Assembly (NCBI GenBank): GCA_021834945.1
Contig: JAKBRA010000026.1
Location: 1-7,801, forward strand
Reading direction: 5' to 3'
Length of the DNA stretch: 7,801 nt
Origin: Nanobdellota archaeon
GTDB lineage: Archaea > Nanoarchaeota > Nanoarchaeia > Parvarchaeales > Parvarchaeaceae
Below, piece after piece: positions 1 through 7,087 of this stretch. The first letter of the stretch is position 1. Each line of letters opens with the position of its first letter. The translations under genes were made by a program, and so were the position numbers. The notes beneath the pieces were generated by a model. That model did no database searches. It had not been told where the DNA came from and saw only the letters and a list, made by a program, of their open reading frames with translations.

Positions 1-34
1 CTTCCAGTAATTCTATCGATTCATTTATTTGCAT
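1..34 (-). CDS. Start of an unidentified gene overlapping the lhr 3' end (partial)
   Basis: An open frame begins with ATG at 34-32 on the minus strand and stays open to the window edge for 11 codons (M-Q-I-N-E-S-I-E-L-L-E). It overlaps the last 14 bases of the lhr-type gene in a different frame. A GGGAG Shine-Dalgarno sits 7 bases before the ATG, inside the lhr coding sequence, which is the usual arrangement for a translationally coupled internal cistron in archaea. Too little protein is visible to name a family, so function is unknown. The other overlapping ATG (at the lhr TGA stop) hits a stop after three codons and was not chosen. Confidence 0.5.
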   Translation of the reverse strand, partial: MQINESIELLE

Positions 35-2657
35 TTTGATTCTCCCTTATTTTTTCCACTACTAGTTTATGCAGTCTTCTAATGTATTCTTTCTTGTTTT
101 TTATGGAAACGACGTCGGTCTCACCTATCGTTATTAGACTGTGGGAAAATGGGGAAGGAACGGCAGTATCTATTATCGAATATTCCATCTTTTTGGCCTT
201 TATTGATTTTAGAATTCCGGACGCGTTGCTTATGTCCATCACATCCTCTTCTATCTCCCTGTAAGCCTCCTTCAATATTGGAAAGTTCTCATCCATCTCG
301 CTTATTATCTTCAAAAGGGCCTGCGCGTTTATCTGCTGTCTTTCCACCCTTATTCTGTGCCCCTTGTAATTTCTAAGTATCATCAAGCCCCTAGCTGCCG
401 CATGCCTAAACCTTCTCCTTAGTATTTCTGTTCTTTTTATGTTCTCAGCTATTATTTTCTTTATGTCCGCTTTAACGGCTGATTCTATGACGCTTTTAAT
501 CACGTTGTCATTAATCTTTTCATTGGAAATCAACGCAAATCCATTGTCGTTAATCACCAAACCAACCTCTTCTCCCAGCCTGTCACTTAGAATGAACGCA
601 AAAACCCTTGATAACGCATCATTGACTCTCCTGCCAAATAAGGAGTGGAATATCGTGTACTCTTTGTCGTTGTACCTCGTCTTTTCTACAAGGATAAGCT
701 TGTCAGAGGGTATTTTCCCTGCAAAGTATACCTGCTCTTTTATATATTCATATATTGAAGCCATTGAATTCTTGTCTGCGGGCATCGAAGCAAGGTATTT
801 ACCTGCTTTTTCCGGTATGTTTTTCTTGTCTTTATAAACGAACTTCTCTCTTGGGAGCCTGCTTACAATTGAAGAGAACTCCCTCCTGAATTTGCCTATA
901 TCTACTGCCAGCTCATAGCTTAGGGGAAGCTGCTCAGAAAACCATGGTGGAATGTTCGGTTTTTCCCCGCTTGCTGGCAAAACAAAGCAATCTGCAGCGC
1001 TGGACCTTTGGAATTTGTAGACCTTCCCGCCCAATACAAAAACATCCCCTCTTTTCAGTTTTTCCAGGAATTCCTCTTCTATGTTTCCTATTTTTTTCTT
1101 TGTACCCCAGATATACACGTTTATTGCAACTTCGTCCGGTATTGTTCCTATGTTTGTGTAATATATGAGTCTTGTAAGCCTTCCTCTTTTTCCAAATTTG
1201 TTTGAGCCACTGTCGAACCATATCTTTCCGTAAACAGATCTCTCGCGCAGAGAAACATATTCTCCCGAAAGGTATTTTATTAAACCGAGAAAATCTTTTT
1301 TGTCCAAGTTCCTGAAAGGATAAGCCTTCTTTATTAATGAATACGCTTCGTTAATGTCCCATATCCTGTTCAAAGCCATGCCGACTATGTGCTGTGCCAG
1401 CACATCCAATGGATTTTCAGGCATAGTAAACGAATCTAATTTCCTCCTTAAACCATCGTAAAGCATAACCGTGCATTCTACAAGGTCATCCCTGTTGTTT
1501 ATTATCAAATCCCCGTTTGCAGTGTCCTTGAAGCCATGCCCACTCCTTCCGATCCTTTGCAATGCTCTTGTTATGCTTTTTGGGGAGTTTATCTGTATTA
1601 CGTTGTCTATGCTGCCTATATCTATTCCGAGTTCCAAACTGGTAGAGGAAACCACACATTTTAGCTTCCCGTTCTTTAAATTCTCTTCAACAGAAAACCT
1701 TTCGTCCCTTGAAAGAGAGCCGTGGTGTGCAGATACTTCCTCATCGGTGTAGCCGAATCTTCTCTTAAGATTGAAAACGAGCCTTTCTGTGCCGCTCCTT
1801 GTATTCGTAAATATAAGTGTAGTCCTGTTCTTTTTTATTATATCATTAATTATTTTATACATCGATTCGTCTATTTCAGATTCATTTGAATATATCAGGT
1901 CCTTAACAGGGGAGATGACCTTAGCAGTTATTTTCTTGCTCCATGATGCATCTACCACAACGCAGCTTCTTTTTGTACCTACAAGAAAGTTTGCTGCCCT
2001 TTCTAATGGATATATAGTGGCGCTTAAGCCTATCCTTATAAAATCATGTTTTATGGAATCTGCCAGTCTTTCAAGCGAAACGGTAAGATGCGAGCCTCTT
2101 TTGCTGTTTGCAAGTTCATGCAGCTCATCCACTATCACATACTCCAGATTTACAAATTTCTGTATGAATTTTGGAGAATTGAGCATTATTGCAAGTGATT
2201 CTGGAGTAGTAACGAATATATTCGGGGGATGGACAAATTGCTTCCTGCGTTCATTCTGAGGAGTGTCACCAGTCCTAACTCCTATGCTTATTTTCTTTTT
2301 ACCGATTAATTCCAGGCTTTTGTATAGGTCTTCAATCGGCAGGATAATGTTTTTGTATATGTCATTGTTCAACGCCCTTAATGGAGAGATGTAAAGGCAC
2401 TTTATCTCATCGTTTAGTTTGTTATCAACTGAAAGACCTACCAATTTGTTTATTATGGGTATAAATGCAGATAGGGTTTTGCCACTTCCGGTCGGCGCAG
2501 TTATAAGCACATTTTTCCTATCGCTTATGACCTTAAATGAGAACTTTTGTGGCGGGGTTAACTCCTTAAACTTGGATATAAACCACTTCCTCACAACCGG
2601 GTTCAAAGTTTCAAGACTCTTCTCATCAGGATATTGCTTGTTCAGTATAGTTATCAT
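21..2657 (-). CDS. lhr: Lhr-family ATP-dependent helicase (archaeal Lhr core)
   Basis: This 878-residue superfamily 2 helicase acts on nucleic acid in the cytoplasm. Lhr proteins are 3'-to-5' DNA translocases/helicases linked to genome repair. The motifs run in order: Q-type entry around 33-37, Walker A APTGSGKT at 54-61, DELH Walker B at 177-180 followed by SKRG, SAT at 212-214, HHG at 311-313, T-S-L-E-L-G-I-D-I-G at 339-348 and QRIGRSGH at 367-374. After the two RecA domains come a winged-helix region and the Lhr-specific C-terminal core, including a PSPF motif near 834-837. The DELH box, the SKRG segment and the length match the Lhr core and separate it from Hel308 and RecQ. The ATG at 2657 lacks a useful Shine-Dalgarno, but a TATA-like box lies about 25 bases upstream, so a leaderless start is likely. 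It follows a methyltransferase gene on the same strand after a 42-base gap, and its 3' end overlaps another gene start. No motif is missing. Confidence 0.93.
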   Translation of the reverse strand: MITILNKQYPDEKSLETLNPVVRKWFISKFKELTPPQKFSFKVISDRKNVLITAPTGSGKTLSAFIPIINKLVGLSVDNKLNDEIKCLYISPLRALNNDIYKNIILPIEDLYKSLELIGKKKISIGVRTGDTPQNERRKQFVHPPNIFVTTPESLAIMLNSPKFIQKFVNLEYVIVDELHELANSKRGSHLTVSLERLADSIKHDFIRIGLSATIYPLERAANFLVGTKRSCVVVDASWSKKITAKVISPVKDLIYSNESEIDESMYKIINDIIKKNRTTLIFTNTRSGTERLVFNLKRRFGYTDEEVSAHHGSLSRDERFSVEENLKNGKLKCVVSSTSLELGIDIGSIDNVIQINSPKSITRALQRIGRSGHGFKDTANGDLIINNRDDLVECTVMLYDGLRRKLDSFTMPENPLDVLAQHIVGMALNRIWDINEAYSLIKKAYPFRNLDKKDFLGLIKYLSGEYVSLRERSVYGKIWFDSGSNKFGKRGRLTRLIYYTNIGTIPDEVAINVYIWGTKKKIGNIEEEFLEKLKRGDVFVLGGKVYKFQRSSAADCFVLPASGEKPNIPPWFSEQLPLSYELAVDIGKFRREFSSIVSRLPREKFVYKDKKNIPEKAGKYLASMPADKNSMASIYEYIKEQVYFAGKIPSDKLILVEKTRYNDKEYTIFHSLFGRRVNDALSRVFAFILSDRLGEEVGLVINDNGFALISNEKINDNVIKSVIESAVKADIKKIIAENIKRTEILRRRFRHAAARGLMILRNYKGHRIRVERQQINAQALLKIISEMDENFPILKEAYREIEEDVMDISNASGILKSIKAKKMEYSIIDTAVPSPFSHSLITIGETDVVSIKNKKEYIRRLHKLVVEKIRENQNANK
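42..46 (-). promoter_or_regulatory. Shine-Dalgarno for the gene at the left edge
   Basis: On the minus strand this reads GGGAG, complementary to the 3' end of archaeal 16S rRNA, with a 7-base spacer to the ATG at 34. It lies within the final codons of the lhr-type gene and decides the start of the overlapping downstream gene. Confidence 0.5.
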
Positions 2658-2677
2658 CCCTTTAATAGATAATTACA

Positions 2678-2685
2678 GTATTTAA
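2678..2685 (-). promoter_or_regulatory. Candidate TATA box for the lhr-type gene
   Basis: On the minus strand this reads TTAAATAC. It is centred about 25 bases before the ATG at 2657, the spacing expected for leaderless transcription in archaea. It lies in the 42-base gap after the methyltransferase stop, so lhr may have its own promoter as well as read-through from the gene upstream. AT-rich matches like this are common by chance. Confidence 0.4.
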
Positions 2686-2699
2686 TTTTTATTGCGGGT

Positions 2700-3455
2700 T
2701 TATTTTCTGCATTTGAATACGACAGTAGGTGCAATCTTGTTTACAAGCGCCTTTCTATAACCTACACCCCAGATCTTATCTTGACTGTCAAAAGGCTCTA
2801 CCATCGTTTCAAGCTTTAAACCGGAATCAATTATCGGGTTCACAATGTCGCTTATTTTTCTGTCATAATGGGCAAAGTAATGAACGGTATTGTCTGGCCA
2901 TTTTTCCCTTTGCATTTTCAAACCAGAATTGAAGTAGCTTTCCTTTATTCTCAGGTCCTTTGGATCCATAAGCAGGTAAAATGGATGTTCTATACTAAAA
3001 ACGAAAATGCCGCCTTTTACAAGCAGATTTCCAACGTTTTTTAGAAGAGCACGGAGGTCTATGCAGTACTGCAGGGCCATTATCGATATTACAACATCGA
3101 ATTTCTTAGGCTTTAATTCGCCTATGCGGGAAAAAGGAAGCTCCAGAAATTCAACTTTTACTCCCTCATTTTCAGCGTTTTTCCTTGCAGCGTCTATCTG
3201 TTTATGTGAGATGTCTATTCCAGTGCATGTTGCACCCTCCTTTGCTAGGGCTATAGATGCCTGTCCGCCACCGCAGCCTAGTTCTAGAACCTTTTTACCC
3301 CTTATTTTTCCGAGCAATTTCAGTTTTTTCTCACTGGAACCAAAAGGACCGTATTGGACATCGGTCATCTTATCTGCAGAAATTTCCTTTTGATAATATT
3401 CAGAAGCGGAATCCCACCATTTTCTCATCATTTCTTCGCTGTTTTTGCCTAGCAT
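2700..3455 (-). CDS. Class I SAM-dependent methyltransferase, UbiE/Methyltransf_11-like
   Basis: This 251-residue soluble protein has the Rossmann-type methyltransferase fold. Motif I is V-L-E-L-G-C-G-G-G-Q at 56-65, where S-adenosylmethionine binds. The acidic residue at the end of strand 2 is D81 in GIDIS. Motif IV is FDVVIS at 119-124, and the LVKGGIFVFS strand is at 145-154, followed by H157. The last residues (P-T-V-V-F-K-C-R-K) form the closing strand common in this family. About 50 residues before motif I, rich in Trp and Tyr (WW at 13-14, YY at 20-21), probably form the substrate lid. The acceptor cannot be told from sequence; small-molecule methylation is the usual role of this subgroup. 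The ATG at 3455 was chosen because a TATA box lies about 28 bases upstream, giving a leaderless start, and a second nearby ATG at 3460 runs into a stop. It is divergent from the DEAD-box gene and upstream of lhr. Confidence 0.85.
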   Translation of the reverse strand: MLGKNSEEMMRKWWDSASEYYQKEISADKMTDVQYGPFGSSEKKLKLLGKIRGKKVLELGCGGGQASIALAKEGATCTGIDISHKQIDAARKNAENEGVKVEFLELPFSRIGELKPKKFDVVISIMALQYCIDLRALLKNVGNLLVKGGIFVFSIEHPFYLLMDPKDLRIKESYFNSGLKMQREKWPDNTVHYFAHYDRKISDIVNPIIDSGLKLETMVEPFDSQDKIWGVGYRKALVNKIAPTVVFKCRK

Positions 3456-3461
3456 AGCATA

Positions 3462-3469
3462 TTTATATC
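3462..3469 (+). promoter_or_regulatory. Candidate TATA box for the DEAD-box helicase gene
   Basis: This reads TTTATATC and is centred about 33 bases before the ATG at 3499, predicting a transcript with a leader of a few bases at most. No Shine-Dalgarno precedes that ATG. The box lies closer to the methyltransferase start than to the helicase start, so the two divergent promoters overlap. Confidence 0.45.
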
Positions 3470-3478
3470 AAAAGATCA

Positions 3479-3486
3479 ATATAAAA
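3479..3486 (-). promoter_or_regulatory. Candidate TATA box for the methyltransferase gene
   Basis: On the minus strand this reads TTTTATAT, centred about 28 bases before the ATG at 3455, which fits a leaderless transcript. It interleaves with the opposing helicase promoter in the same 43-base gap. Confidence 0.45.
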
Positions 3487-3498
3487 CTGTAAATAGAT

Positions 3499-4806
3499 AT
3501 GTTTGATTCGATGAATTTAAGAAAAGAGATATTAACTGCATTGCATGAAATGAAGTTTGAAGAACCTACTGAAGTGCAAAAACAGGCCATTCCGCTGGAA
3601 TTGGAAGGCAAGGATGTAGTCGTAAAATCCAAGACTGGGAGCGGGAAAACCGCTGCTTTTGTTATACCAATATTAAACAGCTTGGAAAAAGGCGAAAAGC
3701 AGGCCGCAATGATAATAACGCCCACCAGAGAGCTCGCTTTACAGGTCACGGATGTCGTAAGGGATCTTGGAAGGCATATGCAGCTGAAAGCTGTTACCAT
3801 CTATGGGGGAGCTTCAATAAATTACCAGATAAGAGAGATAAAAAACGGGGCAAACATAATTATAGGAACTCCTGGAAGGCTAATAGATCTGATGAAACGG
3901 GGGGAATTACTTACGGATTCGGTAAGATTCCTTGTTTTGGATGAAGTAGACATAATGCTGGACATGGGGTTTATAGACGACATCAAATACATATTGTCAA
4001 GATTGCCAAAGAAAAGACAGACGATGTTCTTTTCTGCAACAATTCCAGAAGAGATAAAGCACATAACTTTAAACTATACAAATAATCCCATAAATGTCAA
4101 TATAGACGCGGGGGAAGTGACCGTAAGCACTATACAGCATTTTTATTCGATTGCAAACGGCAGCGACAAGTTTGCAACCCTTCTTGCGTATCTGGATGAA
4201 AAAAAGCCGGAGAAGGCGATAATATTCTGCAAGACGCAGAGAAACGCAGAAAGAATCCATTCCATAATGCAGAATATGGGAATGCAGGCCGTTTTGATGC
4301 ACGGAGGTTTGAGCCAGAACAGAAGAGAACACTCACTCAACATGTTTAAGGAAGGCACAAGCATGCTTATAGCAACAAATGTAGCTTCACGTGGATTGGA
4401 CATAGACAATGTTTCGGACATAATAAATTTTGACGCAGAGGCGGATCCAAAAGCATACGTCCACAGGGTTGGCAGAAGCGCAAGGATGGGGAAAAGTGGG
4501 AGAGCATTTACAATATTCACTCCTGGTGAAAGATATCTTGTTTATGAAATAGAAAATTACGCAAAGATAAAACTTTCACCCTTAGAATTCAGCCTTGCTG
4601 CTTATAAAGAAAAAATGAATGAATTTTACAAGGGAGATTCAAGGCATGAGATTGAAAGCGCACTAAGACGAAGCAATTTCAATTCTAACAGGGGTTTCAA
4701 CAGGAATAAACCGTATAGAAAAGAATCCAGCGGCAATAACAATGGCAGACATTACTCCGGATTCAAAAGGAATAAATTCAAACGCAGTTACTTCAAAGAG
4801 GACTGA
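3499..4806 (+). CDS. DEAD-box ATP-dependent RNA helicase (DEVD variant)
   Basis: This 435-residue protein is a DEAD-box helicase that remodels RNA duplexes or RNA-protein complexes using ATP. The motifs run in order: Q motif E-P-T-E-V-Q near 22-27, Walker A SKTGSGKT at 44-51, PTREL at 75-79, TPGR at 124-127, the box D-E-V-D at 148-151 followed by I-M-L-D-M-G-F, SAT at 179-181, HGG at 268-270, A-T-N-V-A-S-R-G-L-D-I at 292-302 and H-R-V-G-R-S-A-R at 322-329. Two departures from the consensus are Val for Ala in the DEAD box and RSAR for the usual RTGR in motif VI. After about 385 the sequence becomes a low-complexity basic tail rich in Asn, Arg, Gly, Lys and aromatics, as in CsdA/RhlE-like helicases where such tails bind RNA. 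A role in cold response, ribosome assembly or RNA decay is plausible but not shown. It is expressed alone, divergent from the methyltransferase gene and convergent with deoC copy 1. Confidence 0.93.
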   Translation: MFDSMNLRKEILTALHEMKFEEPTEVQKQAIPLELEGKDVVVKSKTGSGKTAAFVIPILNSLEKGEKQAAMIITPTRELALQVTDVVRDLGRHMQLKAVTIYGGASINYQIREIKNGANIIIGTPGRLIDLMKRGELLTDSVRFLVLDEVDIMLDMGFIDDIKYILSRLPKKRQTMFFSATIPEEIKHITLNYTNNPINVNIDAGEVTVSTIQHFYSIANGSDKFATLLAYLDEKKPEKAIIFCKTQRNAERIHSIMQNMGMQAVLMHGGLSQNRREHSLNMFKEGTSMLIATNVASRGLDIDNVSDIINFDAEADPKAYVHRVGRSARMGKSGRAFTIFTPGERYLVYEIENYAKIKLSPLEFSLAAYKEKMNEFYKGDSRHEIESALRRSNFNSNRGFNRNKPYRKESSGNNNGRHYSGFKRNKFKRSYFKED

Positions 4807-4849
4807 TTATAATTATTTTAGGAAGCCATAAAATATAAATTATGCACAA

Positions 4850-4860
4850 CTTCTTTTTAT
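4850..4860 (+). terminator. T-rich terminator candidate after the helicase gene
   Basis: A pyrimidine-rich stretch with a run of five T (4854-4858) begins about 45 bases after the helicase stop, in the 76-base gap between two convergent genes. Archaeal RNA polymerase terminates at such T runs without a hairpin. For the opposing deoC gene the same gap offers only a weaker T-rich stretch on the minus strand around 4826-4843. Nothing else was recognised in the gap. Confidence 0.35.
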
Positions 4861-4882
4861 ACTAAGATTTGGCTGAGGATGT

Positions 4883-5629
4883 TTAGGAGGAGTCTCTTTG
4901 AAGCAGTTCATCCCTTATTTTCCTCGTTCCGCTTGCTCCTATCCTGAACTTATCCGGCGTTGCAGGCCTTCTAGACGCATCCAATAAATCCCTTGCATCT
5001 TCGTAGGTATGGATTCCGCCGGCAACCTTTATGCCTATATTCGGATTAAATTTGTCCGCTATATCTGCCATTAATTTTACGTTTTCAACCTGCGCGCCAG
5101 TCTTGTTTCCTATAGACTGCGGGTACTCCTTCTCTTCAAATCCAGTTCCCGTTTTTATGAAATCAGCCTTTGATTTGCATACTATTTCGTATAACTTCTC
5201 CTTTTCCTCCCTTGTTGTATAGGCATCCTCTACTATTACCTTTATTATCTTTTTATTCGCATGCGCGGCTTTTACCAGTTTCTTTATATCTGCTTCTACT
5301 TCATCAAATTTTCCGGATTTAACGAGTGCAATCGGGGAAACAATATCGATTTCATCGGCTTTTTTAGCGTACAACTCTACCAGCTTTTCCCTCGCGGCCG
5401 TAAACGAAGCCCCAAGAGGAAAATCAAGCACTGCGTCTATCTTTACTTTAAATTTGTTTTTATCTACGTATTTTCTCGCGAAATCCAGGTGCACTGGCTC
5501 TATGCAGACGGCAACATTCCCGAATTCATTCGCTTCGTCTATAAGCTGTTTTATATCGTTTTCGGAGGCAAATGCCTTGAGTCCGCTGTGGTCTACCAGG
5601 CTCATTATAGTCTTTAAGTCATATTCCAT
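4883..5629 (-). CDS. deoC: Deoxyribose-phosphate aldolase, copy 1 (divergent motif)
   Basis: DeoC is a cytosolic class I aldolase that splits 2-deoxyribose-5-phosphate into acetaldehyde and glyceraldehyde-3-phosphate, the last step of deoxynucleoside breakdown. The 248-residue protein is full length. The active-site residues of the family are all present: the Asp in A-D-E-I-D (D95), the Schiff-base Lys in A-D-F-I-K-T-G-T-G-F (K159) and the helper Lys in G-I-K-V-A-G-G-I (K201). The phosphate-binding segment F-R-I-G-A-S-G is at 228-234. The N-terminal motif, normally D-H-T-L-L-K, reads D-H-S-G-L-K, and the strand before the glycine pair reads KVAGG rather than the common KASGG. The ATG at 5629 has an AGAGG Shine-Dalgarno 6 bases upstream. 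It lies 13 bases after the transporter stop, so the two are very likely cotranscribed. A second deoC, about 45% identical by eye over the overlapping N-terminal part, begins at 7545. Confidence 0.92.
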   Translation of the reverse strand: MEYDLKTIMSLVDHSGLKAFASENDIKQLIDEANEFGNVAVCIEPVHLDFARKYVDKNKFKVKIDAVLDFPLGASFTAAREKLVELYAKKADEIDIVSPIALVKSGKFDEVEADIKKLVKAAHANKKIIKVIVEDAYTTREEKEKLYEIVCKSKADFIKTGTGFEEKEYPQSIGNKTGAQVENVKLMADIADKFNPNIGIKVAGGIHTYEDARDLLDASRRPATPDKFRIGASGTRKIRDELLQRDSS

Positions 5630-5635
5630 TTTACG

Positions 5636-5640
5636 CCTCT
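5636..5640 (-). promoter_or_regulatory. Shine-Dalgarno for deoC copy 1
   Basis: On the minus strand this reads AGAGG, 6 bases before the ATG at 5629 and within the 13-base gap after the transporter stop. It supports both the chosen start and translation as the second gene of an operon. Confidence 0.65.
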
Positions 5641-5642
5641 TT

Positions 5643-7052
5643 TTACTGTCTTTTAGCTGTTGCTTTTCCCTTTTTAGTTTCTTCTTCTAAAAGTTTTGCT
5701 CCATAGTCTAAAGCCTTTTGCCAAGTGCTCTTTCTTATAAGTCCAAGATAACCTCCCAAGAACATTACCATAAATATGATAGCACTTGCAAATGCGAGTC
5801 CTGGAGAAGCATGTATGAATAGATAACCAACGATTATAGCATTGAATGCCCCTACGAAATTCAGTGAACCATTGTAAACTCCATAAACGGTAGCGGATGT
5901 ACCAGATGGCGCCAAATCGACCGCATTAACCGCCCATGACCCGACGGTAAGGTTCATTAAACCGGCACCAGCTGCTAGCAATATCGCCGTTGGGATAAGC
6001 TCTCTTGCCGTTCCGGTGAAGTAGCTTATGCCAACCATTACTATCATTAAAGACATTGGCAGTATAGCACCGATCCTTCTTGCTGTGACTTTTGGAAAAC
6101 GCTTTAGCAATCCGTCATTAAACGGCCCAGATCCGAAATAACCGACAACCAACCCTATGTCTACCAAGGCCGCATATATTCCACTTGTTGTTACGCTATG
6201 CGCAAAATCTGCAAACATCAATGGCGGAAGCCAGTACAGAAATGTAAACAGTATATACCCAAATGATAAGAACACTAGGAAAGTCCCCCATCCAGCTTGT
6301 GTACCAAATATTACTTTGCCGGTTATCCTCCAAATAGACTTTGAACTTAATTTGTTTTCTTCTACTCTTTCAGCCTTTGGCTTGCCTTCCTGTATATAGT
6401 CCAATTCTGCTTTGTTAACCAGTTTCTCTTTTGTTGGGGTGTCTCTTACGTAAAAATACCATACTGCTGTAAGTACAAGTCCCAGACTACCGAATATTAT
6501 GAATACCCATTGCCAGCCAACTGCGGCATATATAGCAGCTCCGAATATCAATCCAACGATAGGGCCGACTGCCTGTCCAGCTCCTGCGAATGTGAATGCC
6601 TTTGACTCATCGAATCTATTTGCCCAATTTTTTGTGACTTTTGCGTTAATTGGCCAGACTGCACCTTCACCTCCACCCATAAATGCCCTTACTATGGCCA
6701 TTGTAATTAAATTGAAAGTCGCTGCCGTCAAGATAGTAAACGTAGACCATATGCCAAACATCAGCGTCATTGCTTTTCTTATGCCTAATTTATCTGTAAT
6801 CCATCCTGCAGGAAAATTCATTATTGCATAGGCCAACGACCAGATAAGCAACACAATTGACACGTCTCCTACTGCAACGGCCGAACTTGTGTAGCCACTT
6901 ATAGGCCCTGTAAACCAGCCGAATGCGTGAGCAAATGCCGGTTCAACTAAGACCCATATCTCTCTGTCTGCGTAATTAAACGTTATGGCAATAAACATCA
7001 AAGAAACTATTATCCATCTGAAAAAAGTCATCTTTTGCTTTTTGTGTTCCAT
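5643..7052 (-). CDS. MFS transporter, sugar-acid (anion:cation symporter-like) type
   Basis: This 469-residue integral membrane protein has about 12 hydrophobic segments, the first at roughly 13-25. The Major Facilitator signature between segments 2 and 3 reads G-W-I-T-D-K-L-G-I-R-K-A at 83-94. Features shared with the anion:cation symporter family (hexuronate, galactonate and glucarate carriers) are N-Y-A-D-R at 26-30, the R-A-F-M-G-G-G-E-G stretch near 122-130 with W-P at 133-134, and a central cytoplasmic loop with K-A-E-L-D-Y-I-Q-E-G at 214-223. The C-terminus is charged and cytoplasmic (Lys/Glu-rich, 450-469). Proton-coupled uptake of an organic anion or sugar derivative is likely; the actual substrate is unknown. 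Because deoC copy 1 follows in the same operon, a deoxyribose derivative or nucleoside is a reasonable guess. No Shine-Dalgarno precedes the ATG at 7052, but a strong TATA box lies about 31 bases upstream, fitting a nearly leaderless transcript. The family is firm; the substrate is inference. Confidence 0.88.
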   Translation of the reverse strand: MEHKKQKMTFFRWIIVSLMFIAITFNYADREIWVLVEPAFAHAFGWFTGPISGYTSSAVAVGDVSIVLLIWSLAYAIMNFPAGWITDKLGIRKAMTLMFGIWSTFTILTAATFNLITMAIVRAFMGGGEGAVWPINAKVTKNWANRFDESKAFTFAGAGQAVGPIVGLIFGAAIYAAVGWQWVFIIFGSLGLVLTAVWYFYVRDTPTKEKLVNKAELDYIQEGKPKAERVEENKLSSKSIWRITGKVIFGTQAGWGTFLVFLSFGYILFTFLYWLPPLMFADFAHSVTTSGIYAALVDIGLVVGYFGSGPFNDGLLKRFPKVTARRIGAILPMSLMIVMVGISYFTGTARELIPTAILLAAGAGLMNLTVGSWAVNAVDLAPSGTSATVYGVYNGSLNFVGAFNAIIVGYLFIHASPGLAFASAIIFMVMFLGGYLGLIRKSTWQKALDYGAKLLEEETKKGKATAKRQ

Positions 7053-7079
7053 CCGGACAATAATTTAAAACGAAGTACA

Positions 7080-7087
7080 TATTTAAA
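7080..7087 (-). promoter_or_regulatory. TATA box of the transporter-deoC operon
   Basis: On the minus strand this reads TTTAAATA, an excellent archaeal TATA box, centred about 31 bases before the ATG at 7052. The expected transcription start leaves a leader of only a few bases. It is immediately preceded (upstream on that strand) by a tandem 8-bp repeat occupying the place where TFB contacts the DNA. Confidence 0.6.

Noticed and set aside
934..1221. A 95-residue alternative minus-strand frame inside lhr, considered as a sign of frameshift
   Set aside because: The main lhr frame is uninterrupted and carries Lhr-type sequence through this region, so the second frame is coincidental.
1471..2259. 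Open frames on the plus strand (1471-1752, 1771-2259 and others at 82-837) opposite the helicase
   Set aside because: They run antisense to a gene with a full set of helicase motifs, show no recognisable domain, and are hydrophobic/serine-rich in the way reverse-strand shadows are.
3822..4520. Minus-strand open frames opposite the DEAD-box gene
   Set aside because: They lie wholly antisense to a well-supported helicase gene, with no promoter, Shine-Dalgarno or family resemblance.
4807..4882. Possible small RNA or tRNA in the gap between the convergent helicase and deoC genes
   Set aside because: At 76 bases it is about the right size, but I find no cloverleaf, no T-arm consensus and no CCA end; T-rich stretches suggest simple termination.
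4885..4987. A strong AGGAGG followed 7 bases later by TTG (4898) and a 29-codon plus-strand frame
   Set aside because: It is entirely antisense to the 3' end of deoC copy 1. The encoded peptide shows no domain, and the AGGAGG is explained by deoC codons on the other strand.
6157..6831. Plus-strand open frames opposite the transporter
   Set aside because: They are reverse-strand shadows of a membrane protein gene, with no supporting signals.
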